Notes: a model not told the origin generated them from the sequence alone. A stretch of 64,000 bases of DNA from Colwellia psychrerythraea (GCF_000764225.1 NZ_JQED01000031.1:44377-108376), one strand, 5' to 3'; positions 26,062-36,106 are shown, numbered from the stretch's first letter. Program-made: numbers and translations.

Positions 26062-26610
26062 CTATCCTCGCTCTATAAATGTATAATTATTGATTCTATA
26101 AGCTTTATTTATCACTATTTCACTTGGTGTTTTATAGCGCTCTCGGCTTATCAGAAAGATTGTTGCTCCGCTTTTCGTTTTGATGTTATAAAACTCAAAA
26201 CCAAATAACAGAAACAGTGGGTTGAAGTAGAGTGCTTGCGAGAGGAAAGTAAAAACAAACAAGACACCATATATAAAAATCAGAGTTTCCCAGTTGCCTA
26301 TACTTAATGCTACAAAGAAGTAACCTAAGTAGCTTGGAAGAAAGCTATTATTAGCATGTTCTATAGCAACGACCTCACCTGTCTTAAATCCATCCTTGCC
26401 AAGAAATTTACTTAAAAATATACTTAGCCCTGTTAAAATAATGGGAGTGAGAAGATAAAGGGCATAAGAAACTGCATTCGGCAGTTCAACTAAATAAGTG
26501 CACTTATCAAAGAAAAATCCAACCGTATAACCTTTTTGTACAACAAAAATTATCAGCAACAAAGACGTTGCTGTTATAGTTAACAATAATCGGTATGCAA
26601 AGTTTGTCAT
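26062..26610 (-). CDS. kwaA: Kiwa-like membrane protein KwaA
   Basis: A 182-aa protein with four hydrophobic helices (about residues 5-25, 40-62, 95-115 and 118-140) followed by a cytoplasmic tail with NPLFLLFGFEFYNIKTKSG and a LISRERY stretch, a tail pattern typical of KwaA. I start at the ATG at 26610 with AAGGCG upstream; a longer frame would run back into the end of hsdR and adds a sequence unlike a membrane protein. KwaA is the membrane half of Kiwa. It sits 46 bp after hsdR and directly before kwaB, with the same strand as all the defence genes. Confidence 0.75.
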   Translation of the reverse strand: MTNFAYRLLLTITATSLLLIIFVVQKGYTVGFFFDKCTYLVELPNAVSYALYLLTPIILTGLSIFLSKFLGKDGFKTGEVVAIEHANNSFLPSYLGYFFVALSIGNWETLIFIYGVLFVFTFLSQALYFNPLFLLFGFEFYNIKTKSGATIFLISRERYKTPSEIVINKAYRINNYTFIERG

Positions 26611-26656
26611 ACAGCCACGCCTTATATGCTTGTAGGTTAAGTGAAACAGTGAAAGC

Positions 26657-29600
26657 TTAATGCTCTGTTTGTTTCCATTTTTCCAATAATTTTTCGTTAA
26701 CCCTAAAATCAACCACATTTGGGGACTGATCTATTTGTTGTTTTTCTGCAACTATATCTTCGACAAGCTTTTGCTTTTCTTTGTTTTTTTCTTTTCTTTT
26801 AGCAATTAACTTTTTGGGGATAGTAATAAACGCTGCGCTTAACGCTTTTTTACTCAAATCATAACCACCTGCTATAACAACGGTTTCGATAACTGGTTTA
26901 TAACTTTCGTCACCAACAAATTGCACTAAATAGGCAATAAATTCATTATATATACTGCCTTCGCTAGTCTCTTTTAAAGCCCAAACAATGCCACTTTGGC
27001 CATCTTGGTATAAAGGGATGTCTAATTCTTTGGTTATTTGTTCAAGTTCAATTAAAGCAATGATAGTAGTATCCAATACGCTATTTGAAACAATGCCTAG
27101 TTCTCTCAGTTCGGCATAATAGCCACTGCTCATTAATGAAGCTGGGTTATCTTCATATGGTAAGTTAGTTTTTAAAATAACCGCTCCAATTTCTTCAGCA
27201 TTTTCAAGCTTTGAAATTTGAGATGCCCGGTATAACTTCTGATCACCAAGCACTATAGGAGACGGAGTTGTCGCCTGAGTTTCATCAACCAACTCTGCTG
27301 ATGTATCACTCGATAATTCATCAGACTGTTCAAGAATGAATTGTTGTAGGAATTTATCTATACGGACGTTTAGCTTAAATAAAGATATTGTGGTGCCGTC
27401 TTTCTCTTCAAAATAAACTTTAGCTTTTGCTTTATCTACACTATTTTTAAGCGCATTGAATCGCCCAAAGTCAGCTATGTTTTTCTCGTTAATATCGCTT
27501 TTAATTAACTCTATAAGCAACTCTTTATCAAGCCCAAGTACTTCCACAACAGCGTTAATTCGAGCATTTTCCGCATTGTCTTGGTAATCATTAATATAGT
27601 CTCTAAAGCTTTTTTCTTCAGATAACTGCGCATCACCACGCTGTAAATCATGTAAAAACAATTTAGCGTATTTTTGCTCGCTTTGAGTAAGTGATGAAAA
27701 TGATTTATGCAACTCGTTAAGTGTAAGTTCAGTAGAGGCTTTATCGTAACCTTGGTCTAATTCTTTTAAATATTTATCAAAGCGACTATTCATGTAGTCG
27801 GCATCAATTTTACCCGTATAAAACTCGGTCAAATAGCCACTAATATCAAAGGCAACTTCAGCTCCACCAGTGCTAACATTTTCTGCTTTACTTGCTAACT
27901 CTTTGTAACGTTGTACAAGGCTAATGTATGTTTGCTCATTTAGTGCAAGCGTTACCTCGCGTTCATTATTTTCACCACATGGATATGTCAGCTTATCCCA
28001 GCGCAAACCTTGCACCTTTGCCGACTCTAAGTGTTGGTTAAATGTTTTGAATAATTTGGCAAATTTAGCACAAGCTGCTGTGTCTTCAGGTAATTGTTCG
28101 AAGTTTTCAATACCAGTACTTTCAAACAGCTCAGCAATGTCAGCCGATAAATCATTCATGGCTTCAAGATTGCTTTCTATACGGTCTACAAATAAACCAA
28201 TAGGTCGGTCACCAGAATAGAGTTTTACCGCATCATTTATGTGCTGTTCCATAGTGTGTGGGTAGCGGTAATAACGAATAATACCATGTGGTTTATCGGG
28301 ACCAAATAAGCGGTTGGTACGTGAAAATGCTTGGATAATATTTTGGTATTCCATTACCTTGTCCAAATACAAGGTATTGAGCCACTTGGAGTCAAAACCG
28401 GTTAGCATTTGGTTGACTACTATCAGTAAATCCAATTGCTGAGCAGGCTCAGTATGAATACGTTCGTAAGGCTTTTTATGCGCAAGACGTGCGGCTAAAT
28501 CCTTTTTAAAGGCTGCATGGCGAGCAAAGTCAAACGTCTTCCCGTAACGTTCATTATAGTCAGCCATTATTTCGTCTAGGCCATCTCCTTTAAACGTTGG
28601 GCTGCGGTCGTTTCCACCATCATTATCAATATTAGGGTCAAATAAAGCTGATACTTTCAGCTCGGGCTTCGCTACCTTTAGCCTACGGTAGTAATCAATA
28701 GCCTCACTAATACTGTTAGTTGCTAAAATCGCGTGAAACTTACTACCTTGGCTAAGCACATCCCATTCATTCAAAATATCCGTTACCACTTTTTCTTGGT
28801 GGGCATCAGTTAAATATTGGCTTTTAGGCACATCGTCTTCAATGCCTTTGTGGTACTTTCCCATGGCATCTTTGTGGCCTGCCATAGGCACGTCGTTCAT
28901 AAAGTGGTTAAACTTTTTCTTTTTCGCAGGTTCAGCCATCGCTTCGGCTACAGAATCGGCTTTAGCTTGGGCTAAGGCAACCTCTTTTCTTAAATCGCTG
29001 TCTTTAAAGGTAGGTACTTTATAAGGGTCAAAACCTAATACATTACCGTCCCGAATTCCATCAGCAATGCTATAACGATGCAGCTCGTCACCAAAAACAT
29101 CTGCGGTAGTGTTTTTATTGACTTGGTTTTCATCATGTATGGGTGTGCCAGTAAAGCCAAAAAATAAAGCGTTAGGAAATGTCTTTTTAATCCTAATTAA
29201 CATACCTTCGTTATCTTCTTTACCCGCACTCATGGTAGAGCGATGCGCTTCATCAATAATGAATACAATGCGTTTTGAACGCATTATTTCAAGATCTGCC
29301 GAGTTAATAACTGTGCCCTCATCATCAACGGCGTCAGAAATGTTACTTACTTTTTGAATCGAGCTAACAATTAAGGTGTCAGATGGTTTAGAGCTTTTTA
29401 GTTTAGTCACTAATACATCGGTATTTTCAGTAGCTTGCACCTCTTCACCATCACCAGCAAAGTTGCGATACTCTTCTAGCGACTGGGTACCTAGCTCAAT
29501 TCTGTCCATTAAAAACAGAACTTTATCAGCGTCTTTAGACTGTGCAATGAGTTGGGCTGATTTAAAGCTGGTCATGGTTTTTCCTGAACCCGTGGTATGC

Positions 29601-30499
29601 CATACAAAACCGCCTAATCGGTCACTATTAGAGCCTATTTGCTTCCATTTTGTTTTAGCCACTTTATCGGAGATAGCTTTGGCGGCTGCTATTTGGTAAC
29701 TGCGCATTACCTTTAGCACACCATCAGTATCATCGGCCACGGTATAAAAGCCTATTAATTCATGTGCCATAGGAATCGACAACAGATCAGATGTAACATC
29801 TTTCCAGTTGTTTTTGGGCTCGTTCATAAAATCAGCCCAGTTAAATTGATAATCAGGGTTAAACTTACCGTCTAGTCCCGGGTTAGCAAAGTATTTGGCT
29901 TCGTTTGGTTCCATCGCCACAAACACTTGAATAAGTGAAAACAGACCGCTAAAAATGCCTTCTTTGCTGTATTTTTCAATTTGATTTACCGCTTGGCTTA
30001 CCGGCACACCGCTACGCTTAAGCTCAACATGAATCACCGGCATACCGTTAATCAATAACAATACATCGCCACGCCTGTCGTTACGAAGTGGACTACCACG
30101 TTCAAACTTAGGTTGCTGCACTATTTGATAGCGGCTTTGGCCTGCTGCTATTTCTTGGCGGTCATATATTTTTAAGCTGACTTCTTTACCTAAGTGGTCA
30201 GGATCGGCAGGGTTATCACGTTTAATAGCGACCGTTTTACCATTAATTAAACCATTGAGCTTGAGCGGCGTTTTCAGCTCTTTTATTTGCTCAATAATTT
30301 TCTGCATTTCGCTCATCGTCAGCGGTACATCATTTAAACGGTCACGTTGGCGATTATTTTCAAATAAAATGCTCGCCCAGTTTTGCAGTAAATCAGCCTC
30401 GGTCTTATTTTTTAGAACAGGATACTCACCCCAGCCCTTTTGCCTAAGAATTTCAATAAAAGCCTGTTCAAATTGTGCTTCGGTTTTAAACGTGATCAT
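26657..30499 (-). CDS. hsdR: Type I restriction enzyme, R (motor/nuclease) subunit
   Basis: A 1280-aa HsdR. The nuclease domain shows RGDVLLLING and VELKRSG (D144, E159-x-K161). The SF2 motor has TTGSGKT (302-308), DEAH (416-419), GFTGTP and a later QAFSRTNR helicase motif VI. A long helical C-terminal region binds HsdM. It translocates and cleaves DNA unmethylated at the HsdS target. Its ATG follows HsdS by 19 bp with a GGGAG ribosome site. All catalytic motifs look intact and no frameshift is visible, so the enzyme should be active. Confidence 0.93.
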   Translation of the reverse strand: MITFKTEAQFEQAFIEILRQKGWGEYPVLKNKTEADLLQNWASILFENNRQRDRLNDVPLTMSEMQKIIEQIKELKTPLKLNGLINGKTVAIKRDNPADPDHLGKEVSLKIYDRQEIAAGQSRYQIVQQPKFERGSPLRNDRRGDVLLLINGMPVIHVELKRSGVPVSQAVNQIEKYSKEGIFSGLFSLIQVFVAMEPNEAKYFANPGLDGKFNPDYQFNWADFMNEPKNNWKDVTSDLLSIPMAHELIGFYTVADDTDGVLKVMRSYQIAAAKAISDKVAKTKWKQIGSNSDRLGGFVWHTTGSGKTMTSFKSAQLIAQSKDADKVLFLMDRIELGTQSLEEYRNFAGDGEEVQATENTDVLVTKLKSSKPSDTLIVSSIQKVSNISDAVDDEGTVINSADLEIMRSKRIVFIIDEAHRSTMSAGKEDNEGMLIRIKKTFPNALFFGFTGTPIHDENQVNKNTTADVFGDELHRYSIADGIRDGNVLGFDPYKVPTFKDSDLRKEVALAQAKADSVAEAMAEPAKKKKFNHFMNDVPMAGHKDAMGKYHKGIEDDVPKSQYLTDAHQEKVVTDILNEWDVLSQGSKFHAILATNSISEAIDYYRRLKVAKPELKVSALFDPNIDNDGGNDRSPTFKGDGLDEIMADYNERYGKTFDFARHAAFKKDLAARLAHKKPYERIHTEPAQQLDLLIVVNQMLTGFDSKWLNTLYLDKVMEYQNIIQAFSRTNRLFGPDKPHGIIRYYRYPHTMEQHINDAVKLYSGDRPIGLFVDRIESNLEAMNDLSADIAELFESTGIENFEQLPEDTAACAKFAKLFKTFNQHLESAKVQGLRWDKLTYPCGENNEREVTLALNEQTYISLVQRYKELASKAENVSTGGAEVAFDISGYLTEFYTGKIDADYMNSRFDKYLKELDQGYDKASTELTLNELHKSFSSLTQSEQKYAKLFLHDLQRGDAQLSEEKSFRDYINDYQDNAENARINAVVEVLGLDKELLIELIKSDINEKNIADFGRFNALKNSVDKAKAKVYFEEKDGTTISLFKLNVRIDKFLQQFILEQSDELSSDTSAELVDETQATTPSPIVLGDQKLYRASQISKLENAEEIGAVILKTNLPYEDNPASLMSSGYYAELRELGIVSNSVLDTTIIALIELEQITKELDIPLYQDGQSGIVWALKETSEGSIYNEFIAYLVQFVGDESYKPVIETVVIAGGYDLSKKALSAAFITIPKKLIAKRKEKNKEKQKLVEDIVAEKQQIDQSPNVVDFRVNEKLLEKWKQTEH

Positions 30500-30518
30500 G
30501 TTTTTTTACTGCTCCCTG

Positions 30519-31664
30519 CTAAACAAACATTTTTTTCAAGCAGGCCTGCTTGACGTTATTCAGTTTGGTGATTTGTTGTTGGTGGCGACTAATAATATTG
30601 TCGAGTTTGTAGAAATAATCCCCGACTTTTTCTTGTTCCGCTTTTGTTGGAACCTTTATTGGCATACCTTCAAACATCGGAAGCCTTAAAGATTTTACTG
30701 TAGAACCAACAGCCTGATCGGAAAAATGTTTTCTAAAAAGGTGAATGTAATAAAACAGATATTTACCATCGCAATCATCAAACTCCATAATTGCATATGT
30801 ACGCTGATGTAAATCAAATTTTCCAACAAAATACTTTGGTATGAAGTCAGATCCTTCACCAGCCACAATCACCGCTTCACAATCAAAGAGAAAAATATTG
30901 CTAGTTCTGATATCTTCTGACCGATCAAAAAAAGTATACTCTCCATCACGCCCAGAATCTTCTCTATTGGAACTACCCGTCTTTATTTTTGCAACGTTCC
31001 CTAAATTCTTTTCCACCCACTCTCCACTAAAGCCTTTAAAACGAATTTCCGGAATCGTTTCGCCTTGTTTAGGGAACATTTTTTCCAGCATCGCTTTTTT
31101 AATGTTGCTGAGCTTGTCATGCTTTTGTTGATGTTGGTTAATTAGGCTGTCGAGCTTTTGGAAGGTGTTGCCTATTTGAGTTTGTTCTTCTTTGGAAGGC
31201 TTCTGAATTTTTGTCCCTAGGATAGTTCGGTTATATAGGTGCTTAATTGTGCTTCCTTCTATCCCTTCCCATTCCACGATAGAATAAAATTGTTTTAAAA
31301 ATGAATTTACAATAGCGCCATCATGCTTAAGCCATACAACATTTGAGTCTTGAAAATATTCGTCTTCACCCGTATATTCGACAACTCTACCTATGCTACC
31401 TATCACTGAAAATAATAGGTCTCCTTTTTCAGGAAACGGATATCGTTTTTTATAATTATCAAAAAGTTCTTGAGAGATAAACAGTTTTGGCTCCCTGCCA
31501 AAAGTACCAATCTTATAAAAAGGTACATCGCCGATTAATGAAGTTTCATGAATAAAAATACGCTTATTTGTTGCAACTGAACCAAGTTCTCCTAATGTGA
31601 AAAGCTTCCATTCGTCATCGAAACCTTTAAATCGTATTTCAGGAATTTTCTTTTCTACATTCAT
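30519..31664 (-). CDS. hsdS: Type I restriction-modification specificity subunit
   Basis: A 381-aa HsdS with two target-recognition domains. Each opens with a copy of the PEIRFKGF motif (near residues 8 and 205) and ends with a helical spacer: EEQTQIGNTFQKLDSLINQH in the middle and a similar EQEKVGDYFYKLDNIISRH at the C-terminus, both followed by KKAMLEKMF/KQACLKKMF. The duplicated helices set the spacing of a bipartite target sequence. Only 1 bp separates it from hsdM. The target cannot be predicted from sequence alone. Confidence 0.93.
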   Translation of the reverse strand: MNVEKKIPEIRFKGFDDEWKLFTLGELGSVATNKRIFIHETSLIGDVPFYKIGTFGREPKLFISQELFDNYKKRYPFPEKGDLLFSVIGSIGRVVEYTGEDEYFQDSNVVWLKHDGAIVNSFLKQFYSIVEWEGIEGSTIKHLYNRTILGTKIQKPSKEEQTQIGNTFQKLDSLINQHQQKHDKLSNIKKAMLEKMFPKQGETIPEIRFKGFSGEWVEKNLGNVAKIKTGSSNREDSGRDGEYTFFDRSEDIRTSNIFLFDCEAVIVAGEGSDFIPKYFVGKFDLHQRTYAIMEFDDCDGKYLFYYIHLFRKHFSDQAVGSTVKSLRLPMFEGMPIKVPTKAEQEKVGDYFYKLDNIISRHQQQITKLNNVKQACLKKMFV

Positions 31665-31665
31665 A

Positions 31666-34284
31666 TTATTCGCCCTTCAACAAGTTGGTCAGTTCTACCA
31701 AGCCTTGCTGATCAAACTCATTACCCGTCAGTTCGTCCATCATTTCGGCTAACTCTTGTTCGGTGCTTTTAATTTCACTCGCTACTTGTGAATAAGTTGT
31801 CGCATACTTATCGGCAAGGGCTTGCACTTGAAGGGTAAGTTGGCGAATAAGATTGCTTGGTATAGCGTCTAGTTCTCGACTAAGTGGCTCTATCCACTTT
31901 AGGTGTAGCAGCTCATTCACTTGTTCATCGGTTAAACTTTCGATGGTGTTTTTTGTTTTTAGGTGCAAGGCCATTGCTGCTTCTTTAACTGCTTTTTTTA
32001 GGGCTTTTTCTTCGTTAATTAGCTTATTAGCTGCAATTATCTTTGCTTCGTAGCTTTCCTGTTCAAACTTAACTTTGCTGTCTTTTTGCTCTTTTAGGAA
32101 TGCTTTAGCTGCTTTACCAACTTCAGCATTCACAAAACCGTCTTTGCTTTCTTTGACAGTATCTTGCCCTTTATCTTCTTCGCTTAGAGAATCTAAAGTT
32201 TCTTCCAATGCACTGGCTATTTCGCTTAAACGGGTTTCTTGTGTGGCTAAAGCTTGTAATTCTTCGTTCAGGAGAGTCTTTAGTACTAAGTCAAAAGGTA
32301 GTATGTGGCCTTTCCAAGGAGTGTTAGGGTCTTGTACTTCCGTATCTTTACCTGCCTTCTTCTTTATCACCATGTTGGCATCCACTTGTTTAGTGGCGGC
32401 AAAGCTTTCGGTTTGCATCATTTCCAAGTCAGCGCTAATGATTTGCCATTGGTTATTTTGATATTGGTAAGCTTGGTATTTATCAACAAGGGCAATAGGT
32501 ACTAGGCGGCTGAACAATTCTTCACTAAGGTCTGCTTCGATTTGGTTACGGTTAACTGTTTGCCACCCTTGAATAAGGGTAGTATTTAAATAGTCATCAT
32601 AGCCGCCCTTTTCATTAACCGTAGAAAACGCTTGATTATAAGTGGTAATAAACTCCAGCACCTGCGGGTGTTGACTAATAGTCGTGTTTACCGATTCTTT
32701 GGTAACACTAAGCTCACTGTAAGCGGCAGACTTAGGCTTAAATAAAGCAGCGTGTAGTTGGGGTAATGCTTGCCAATAGTTTTGTAGACTATCGATTTCA
32801 CTGTTAGGGATACCGCCCAACATGGTGGCGTGTAAATCCCAACTTTCTGCTTCAGCAGAAGAATCAACATAACGCGGTATATTTAAGTTATATCCGTTGT
32901 CACAAATGGTTTTCTTGCTTACTACTTTTGAGAATTTGTCATTACTTTCACGATTAATTACAACATCGGTAATGCGCTTGATATCAGACGCTTGTAACTT
33001 GTTATTTTTACCTTCTTTAACAAAGTGTTTAGAGGCATCAACAATCAGTACATCGGTGTTTTGTCGCTCCTGTTTAAGCACAATAATAACGGTTGGAATA
33101 CCCGTGCCAAAAAAGATGTTAGCTGGTAAACCGATAATCGCATCAATGTGGTTTTGCTCAATTAACTGTTCTCGAATTTTGCCTTCTTCACCGCCACGGA
33201 ATAATACGCCGTGTGGTAATACAATAGTCATAATACCATCAGGTTTAAGGTGGTATAGGTCGTGTAATAAAAAGGCAAAATCAGCTTTGGTTTTAGGCGC
33301 TAAACCAAAACGTGAGTAACGAGGATCACTGTCTTTAAAGCTTGGATCCCAGCTTTGTGAATAAGGCGGGTTTGAAACTACCGCGTCTACATACAAAGGT
33401 TCGTAAGTTGCTAGTGGGTCGCTTTCATCAAAATATGGCCAATCATCTTCTAAGGTGTCACCATTTCGGGTGGTGATGTTGTTAGGTTTAATACCACGCA
33501 TGATTAGGTTCATACGAGTTAAGTTGTAGGTAGGTTCTTTTAGTTCTTGCGCAAAGTATTGTATGTCGTCTTTACTTTTTGCGTATTTAGCAACAGAGCA
33601 ACCTATGTTTATCAGGAGAGAGCCTGAGCCAGAAGTTGGATCGTAAATTTTAATTTTGTCTTTATGTTTTAACTCATGCGCGGTGATTTCGGACATAAGT
33701 AGTGACACTTCGTGTGGCGTGTAAAACTCACCGGCTTTTTTACCTGCGTTTGAGGCAAACTTTTCAATTAAGTATTCGTAGATATAACCCAACACATCGT
33801 AGCCAAGCTTACTATCCATAGGAATGCTTTTAATTAGGTGTAATAGGTCACTTATGGCTTTAGTACGTTTACCTGCACTTTCACCTAACTTACTCAGACC
33901 TGTTTCAAGAGTGGTAAAAATACCTTCAAACAATTTTTTGTGATTAGGGTGGATAAGCCTAGCAAAAGCAGATAGAGCATCGCGCACGTTTGATTCATCA
34001 AAGTCGGCTTTTGGATCAACCCAAGTAGAAAATAAATTATCGTAAGAGATAAAATAGCCTAGCTCTTTTTTCACGTATTCTAGGGTTTCTGGATCGTCTT
34101 CACTTAAGGCTTTAATATCATCTTCAGTCATGCCTTGTTCTTTTACAAAACTTACTAGTTGATCACTGACATACTTATAAAAAATAAAGCCTAAAATAAA
34201 ATCTTTGTAGTCGTTCGCTTCAATTTTAGAACGCATCTGGTTGGCTGATTCCCAGATTTTTGCTGCTAGTTGTTGCTTATTCAT
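31666..34284 (-). CDS. hsdM: Type I restriction-modification methyltransferase subunit
   Basis: An 872-aa HsdM, N6-adenine methyltransferase. The N-terminal HsdM_N helical domain is followed by motif I DPTSGSG (215-221) and catalytic motif IV NPPY (305-308). HsdM is often near 500 aa; this one has a further ~350 residues, mostly helical and charged, with an extended coiled coil near the C-terminus (residues about 690-870). Such long forms are known in a subset of type I systems. AGGA lies 11 bases before the ATG. It is followed immediately by hsdS and hsdR. Confidence 0.92.
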   Translation of the reverse strand: MNKQQLAAKIWESANQMRSKIEANDYKDFILGFIFYKYVSDQLVSFVKEQGMTEDDIKALSEDDPETLEYVKKELGYFISYDNLFSTWVDPKADFDESNVRDALSAFARLIHPNHKKLFEGIFTTLETGLSKLGESAGKRTKAISDLLHLIKSIPMDSKLGYDVLGYIYEYLIEKFASNAGKKAGEFYTPHEVSLLMSEITAHELKHKDKIKIYDPTSGSGSLLINIGCSVAKYAKSKDDIQYFAQELKEPTYNLTRMNLIMRGIKPNNITTRNGDTLEDDWPYFDESDPLATYEPLYVDAVVSNPPYSQSWDPSFKDSDPRYSRFGLAPKTKADFAFLLHDLYHLKPDGIMTIVLPHGVLFRGGEEGKIREQLIEQNHIDAIIGLPANIFFGTGIPTVIIVLKQERQNTDVLIVDASKHFVKEGKNNKLQASDIKRITDVVINRESNDKFSKVVSKKTICDNGYNLNIPRYVDSSAEAESWDLHATMLGGIPNSEIDSLQNYWQALPQLHAALFKPKSAAYSELSVTKESVNTTISQHPQVLEFITTYNQAFSTVNEKGGYDDYLNTTLIQGWQTVNRNQIEADLSEELFSRLVPIALVDKYQAYQYQNNQWQIISADLEMMQTESFAATKQVDANMVIKKKAGKDTEVQDPNTPWKGHILPFDLVLKTLLNEELQALATQETRLSEIASALEETLDSLSEEDKGQDTVKESKDGFVNAEVGKAAKAFLKEQKDSKVKFEQESYEAKIIAANKLINEEKALKKAVKEAAMALHLKTKNTIESLTDEQVNELLHLKWIEPLSRELDAIPSNLIRQLTLQVQALADKYATTYSQVASEIKSTEQELAEMMDELTGNEFDQQGLVELTNLLKGE

Positions 34285-34361
34285 AGTTAAAACTGTTCCT
34301 AATTCTTAAGTCGAGCGTAAACACATTTAGTTGTTTGTTTACGCTTCAAAAAATTCTTCAT

Positions 34362-35255
34362 CTATTTCTTTAGGTGTAATACCTGTTCGTCTCTGCTGCC
34401 AATGTTATATCGCAGCATGAGTTTAGCTAATTCTTTACCGTTGATAAGTACAATGCGCATGCCTAAATCTTTGGCGGTTTGTGTTGCTGAAGAAGTAAAA
34501 TCAGATGTAGTGATAAAAATTCCTTTCTGTGCTTTTTTCAAATTTAAAGCACCAAAAAAATCACGAATATCACCAGAGCCAACATTATTCCCTTGAGCAT
34601 AACGTTTAGCTTGTATATATATCTGATCTACACCAAGCGGGTCTTGATCTATAACACCATCAATCCCATTGTCACCAGATTTCCCTAAAGCATGAGCAGC
34701 CCCTTCTCCAGTGCCGCCATACCCCATGGCTACGAGGAGCTCTATTAGGAGATCTTCAAAGAAGGCAGGTGTGACTTTGCGAGTGCGTTCTAGAATATCT
34801 TGAGCTAACGAGTTGTTAATGGTTTTATATGCCGCACGTAGAGCTTCATCAGGAGTAATTTCCTCGGTATCTATAGATGCTGTTTCTATAGTTTCAGAGC
34901 CTTCGCTTTTTTGCTCGGTGAATGCAATAAACTCATCAAACTGCTTTAAATACTTTTTATCAATAGCAGCTTCTTTATCTTTAAGCGCGGTGATGCCCCG
35001 ATCTGTAATTATGAAATGAGCTCGTCTTGTTACTTCTAATAAACCAGCTTTAGAAAGGTAGGTACGTGCCCAACCGACACGGTTATCTAATATACTTTGT
35101 TTACCACTAGGCAGTGTTTCTTCACGCTCGTTTTCACTAAGGTTAAACTTATCAGCAAGCTCATTGATGACATCACGAAGTTTTACTTCTTGTCCTTTGG
35201 CTGCATAAGCGATCTCTAAAAAGGGGCGCATAAACTCTTGATAATTGGGTATCAC
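34362..35255 (-). CDS. mrr: Mrr-family restriction endonuclease
   Basis: A 297-aa protein with an N-terminal winged-helix Mrr_N domain (about 1-100) and a C-terminal Mrr catalytic domain: FFEDLLIELLVAMGYGGTG, NGIDGVI (D199) and QIYIQAKRYA (Q215-x-K217), the D...QxK form of the PD-(D/E)xK site. Mrr enzymes cut methylated or otherwise modified DNA (type IV restriction). The start is GTG, sharing its G with the TAG stop of the upstream HTH gene and using AAGGAAA as ribosome site. It precedes hsdM by 77 bp. A resident type I methylase must be compatible with its target. Confidence 0.88.
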   Translation of the reverse strand: MIPNYQEFMRPFLEIAYAAKGQEVKLRDVINELADKFNLSENEREETLPSGKQSILDNRVGWARTYLSKAGLLEVTRRAHFIITDRGITALKDKEAAIDKKYLKQFDEFIAFTEQKSEGSETIETASIDTEEITPDEALRAAYKTINNSLAQDILERTRKVTPAFFEDLLIELLVAMGYGGTGEGAAHALGKSGDNGIDGVIDQDPLGVDQIYIQAKRYAQGNNVGSGDIRDFFGALNLKKAQKGIFITTSDFTSSATQTAKDLGMRIVLINGKELAKLMLRYNIGSRDEQVLHLKK

Positions 35256-35437
35256 TAACTTTCCTTATTATTCTTTTTATCTTCTATCCATTTTTCCAAA
35301 TCAACTCGTTTAAAACGCCAGCTGCCGCCTACTTTAAAACCTGGTAGCTTTCCTTCACTTGCCAAACGATAAGCCGTTTTTTCATTAAGCTTTAAATACT
35401 CTGCAAGTTCTTGAATGGTCAGTATTTCATCTGTCAT
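35255..35437 (-). CDS. Excisionase/MerR-type HTH DNA-binding protein
   Basis: A 60-aa protein consisting of one winged helix of the excisionase/AlpA family: LTIQELAEYLKLNEKTAYRL, then GKLPGFKVGGSWRFKRVDLE. I choose the ATG at 35437 (MTDEIL) with AAAGG upstream, over a TTG five codons earlier. It overlaps the mrr GTG by one base and heads the whole minus-strand defence run. Such proteins act either as excisionases (fits the recombinase 109 bp upstream) or as activators of restriction operons. Confidence 0.8.
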   Translation of the reverse strand: MTDEILTIQELAEYLKLNEKTAYRLASEGKLPGFKVGGSWRFKRVDLEKWIEDKKNNKES

Positions 35438-35545
35438 AGTTAAGCCTTTCAATTGAGTAAAACGATAATATGAGAAAATTGAGGAATTAACAAGTTATGG
35501 TCAAATTTTAGAAAAAAAGAATGGAGGAGTAGCCCCCTCTATTCT

Positions 35546-36106
35546 TTAAATCTCAAGCTCAACAAAGTCTTTATCAATGTTGTCTTGGGTTATACCTATA
35601 TACCTAAGTGTCACCCCTTCTGAACCATGCCGAAGCATCTTCATTACCCTGCCGATATCTTTAGTCTGCTTATAAAGATGATAGCCTCTGGTCTTACGCA
35701 TCGAATGTGTTCCTAAATTAAGGTTTAATTCCTCCCCTACCAAAGCAAACGCTTTAGTTACAGAACGTCTTGATAGTGGTTTTGGTAATGCGTTAATGGC
35801 CTGCTGGTTTCGGTATGATTGAAACAAGTAAATATGCATTGGGTGCTCTTGTTGAATTCTCCTTATGTGCTTAATCACTTTACTATTTAATTTGATGTTG
35901 GCTTGCTTTCCTGTTTTCGATTCTTTAATCACTAATCGGTCTTCTTGAATGTCACTAAATTTTATTGACAGTAAGTCAGATATTCGTAATGCTAGGTTCA
36001 AACCAATGTTCCAAATATCAGACATTTGCTTACTGCATCTTATTTCTAATAAATGACTGATTAACTTGATAGAATCAAGCTCTTTAATCGCTTCAACTTC
36101 AGCCAT
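35546..36106 (-). CDS. Short tyrosine recombinase (integrase)
   Basis: A 186-aa protein consisting of little more than the catalytic domain of phage-type integrases. Active-site residues are visible: R41 (LALRISDLL), K64 (SKTGK), H134 and R137 (GTHSMRKT), H160 (LRHGSEG) and nucleophile Y169 (LRYIGI). The N-terminal core-binding domain is largely missing, although the ATG follows a good GAGGAAG, so the short form seems genuine and matches a class of small integrases on gammaproteobacterial islands. It points away from the tRNA-Leu, 1.2 kb from the right repeat, and is the best candidate for having integrated the island. Confidence 0.85.
   Translation of the reverse strand: MAEVEAIKELDSIKLISHLLEIRCSKQMSDIWNIGLNLALRISDLLSIKFSDIQEDRLVIKESKTGKQANIKLNSKVIKHIRRIQQEHPMHIYLFQSYRNQQAINALPKPLSRRSVTKAFALVGEELNLNLGTHSMRKTRGYHLYKQTKDIGRVMKMLRHGSEGVTLRYIGITQDNIDKDFVELEI

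Noticed and set aside
26611..26718. 36-codon N-terminal extension of KwaA
   Set aside because: It runs into hsdR and has no membrane-protein character; the inner ATG has an AAGG site.
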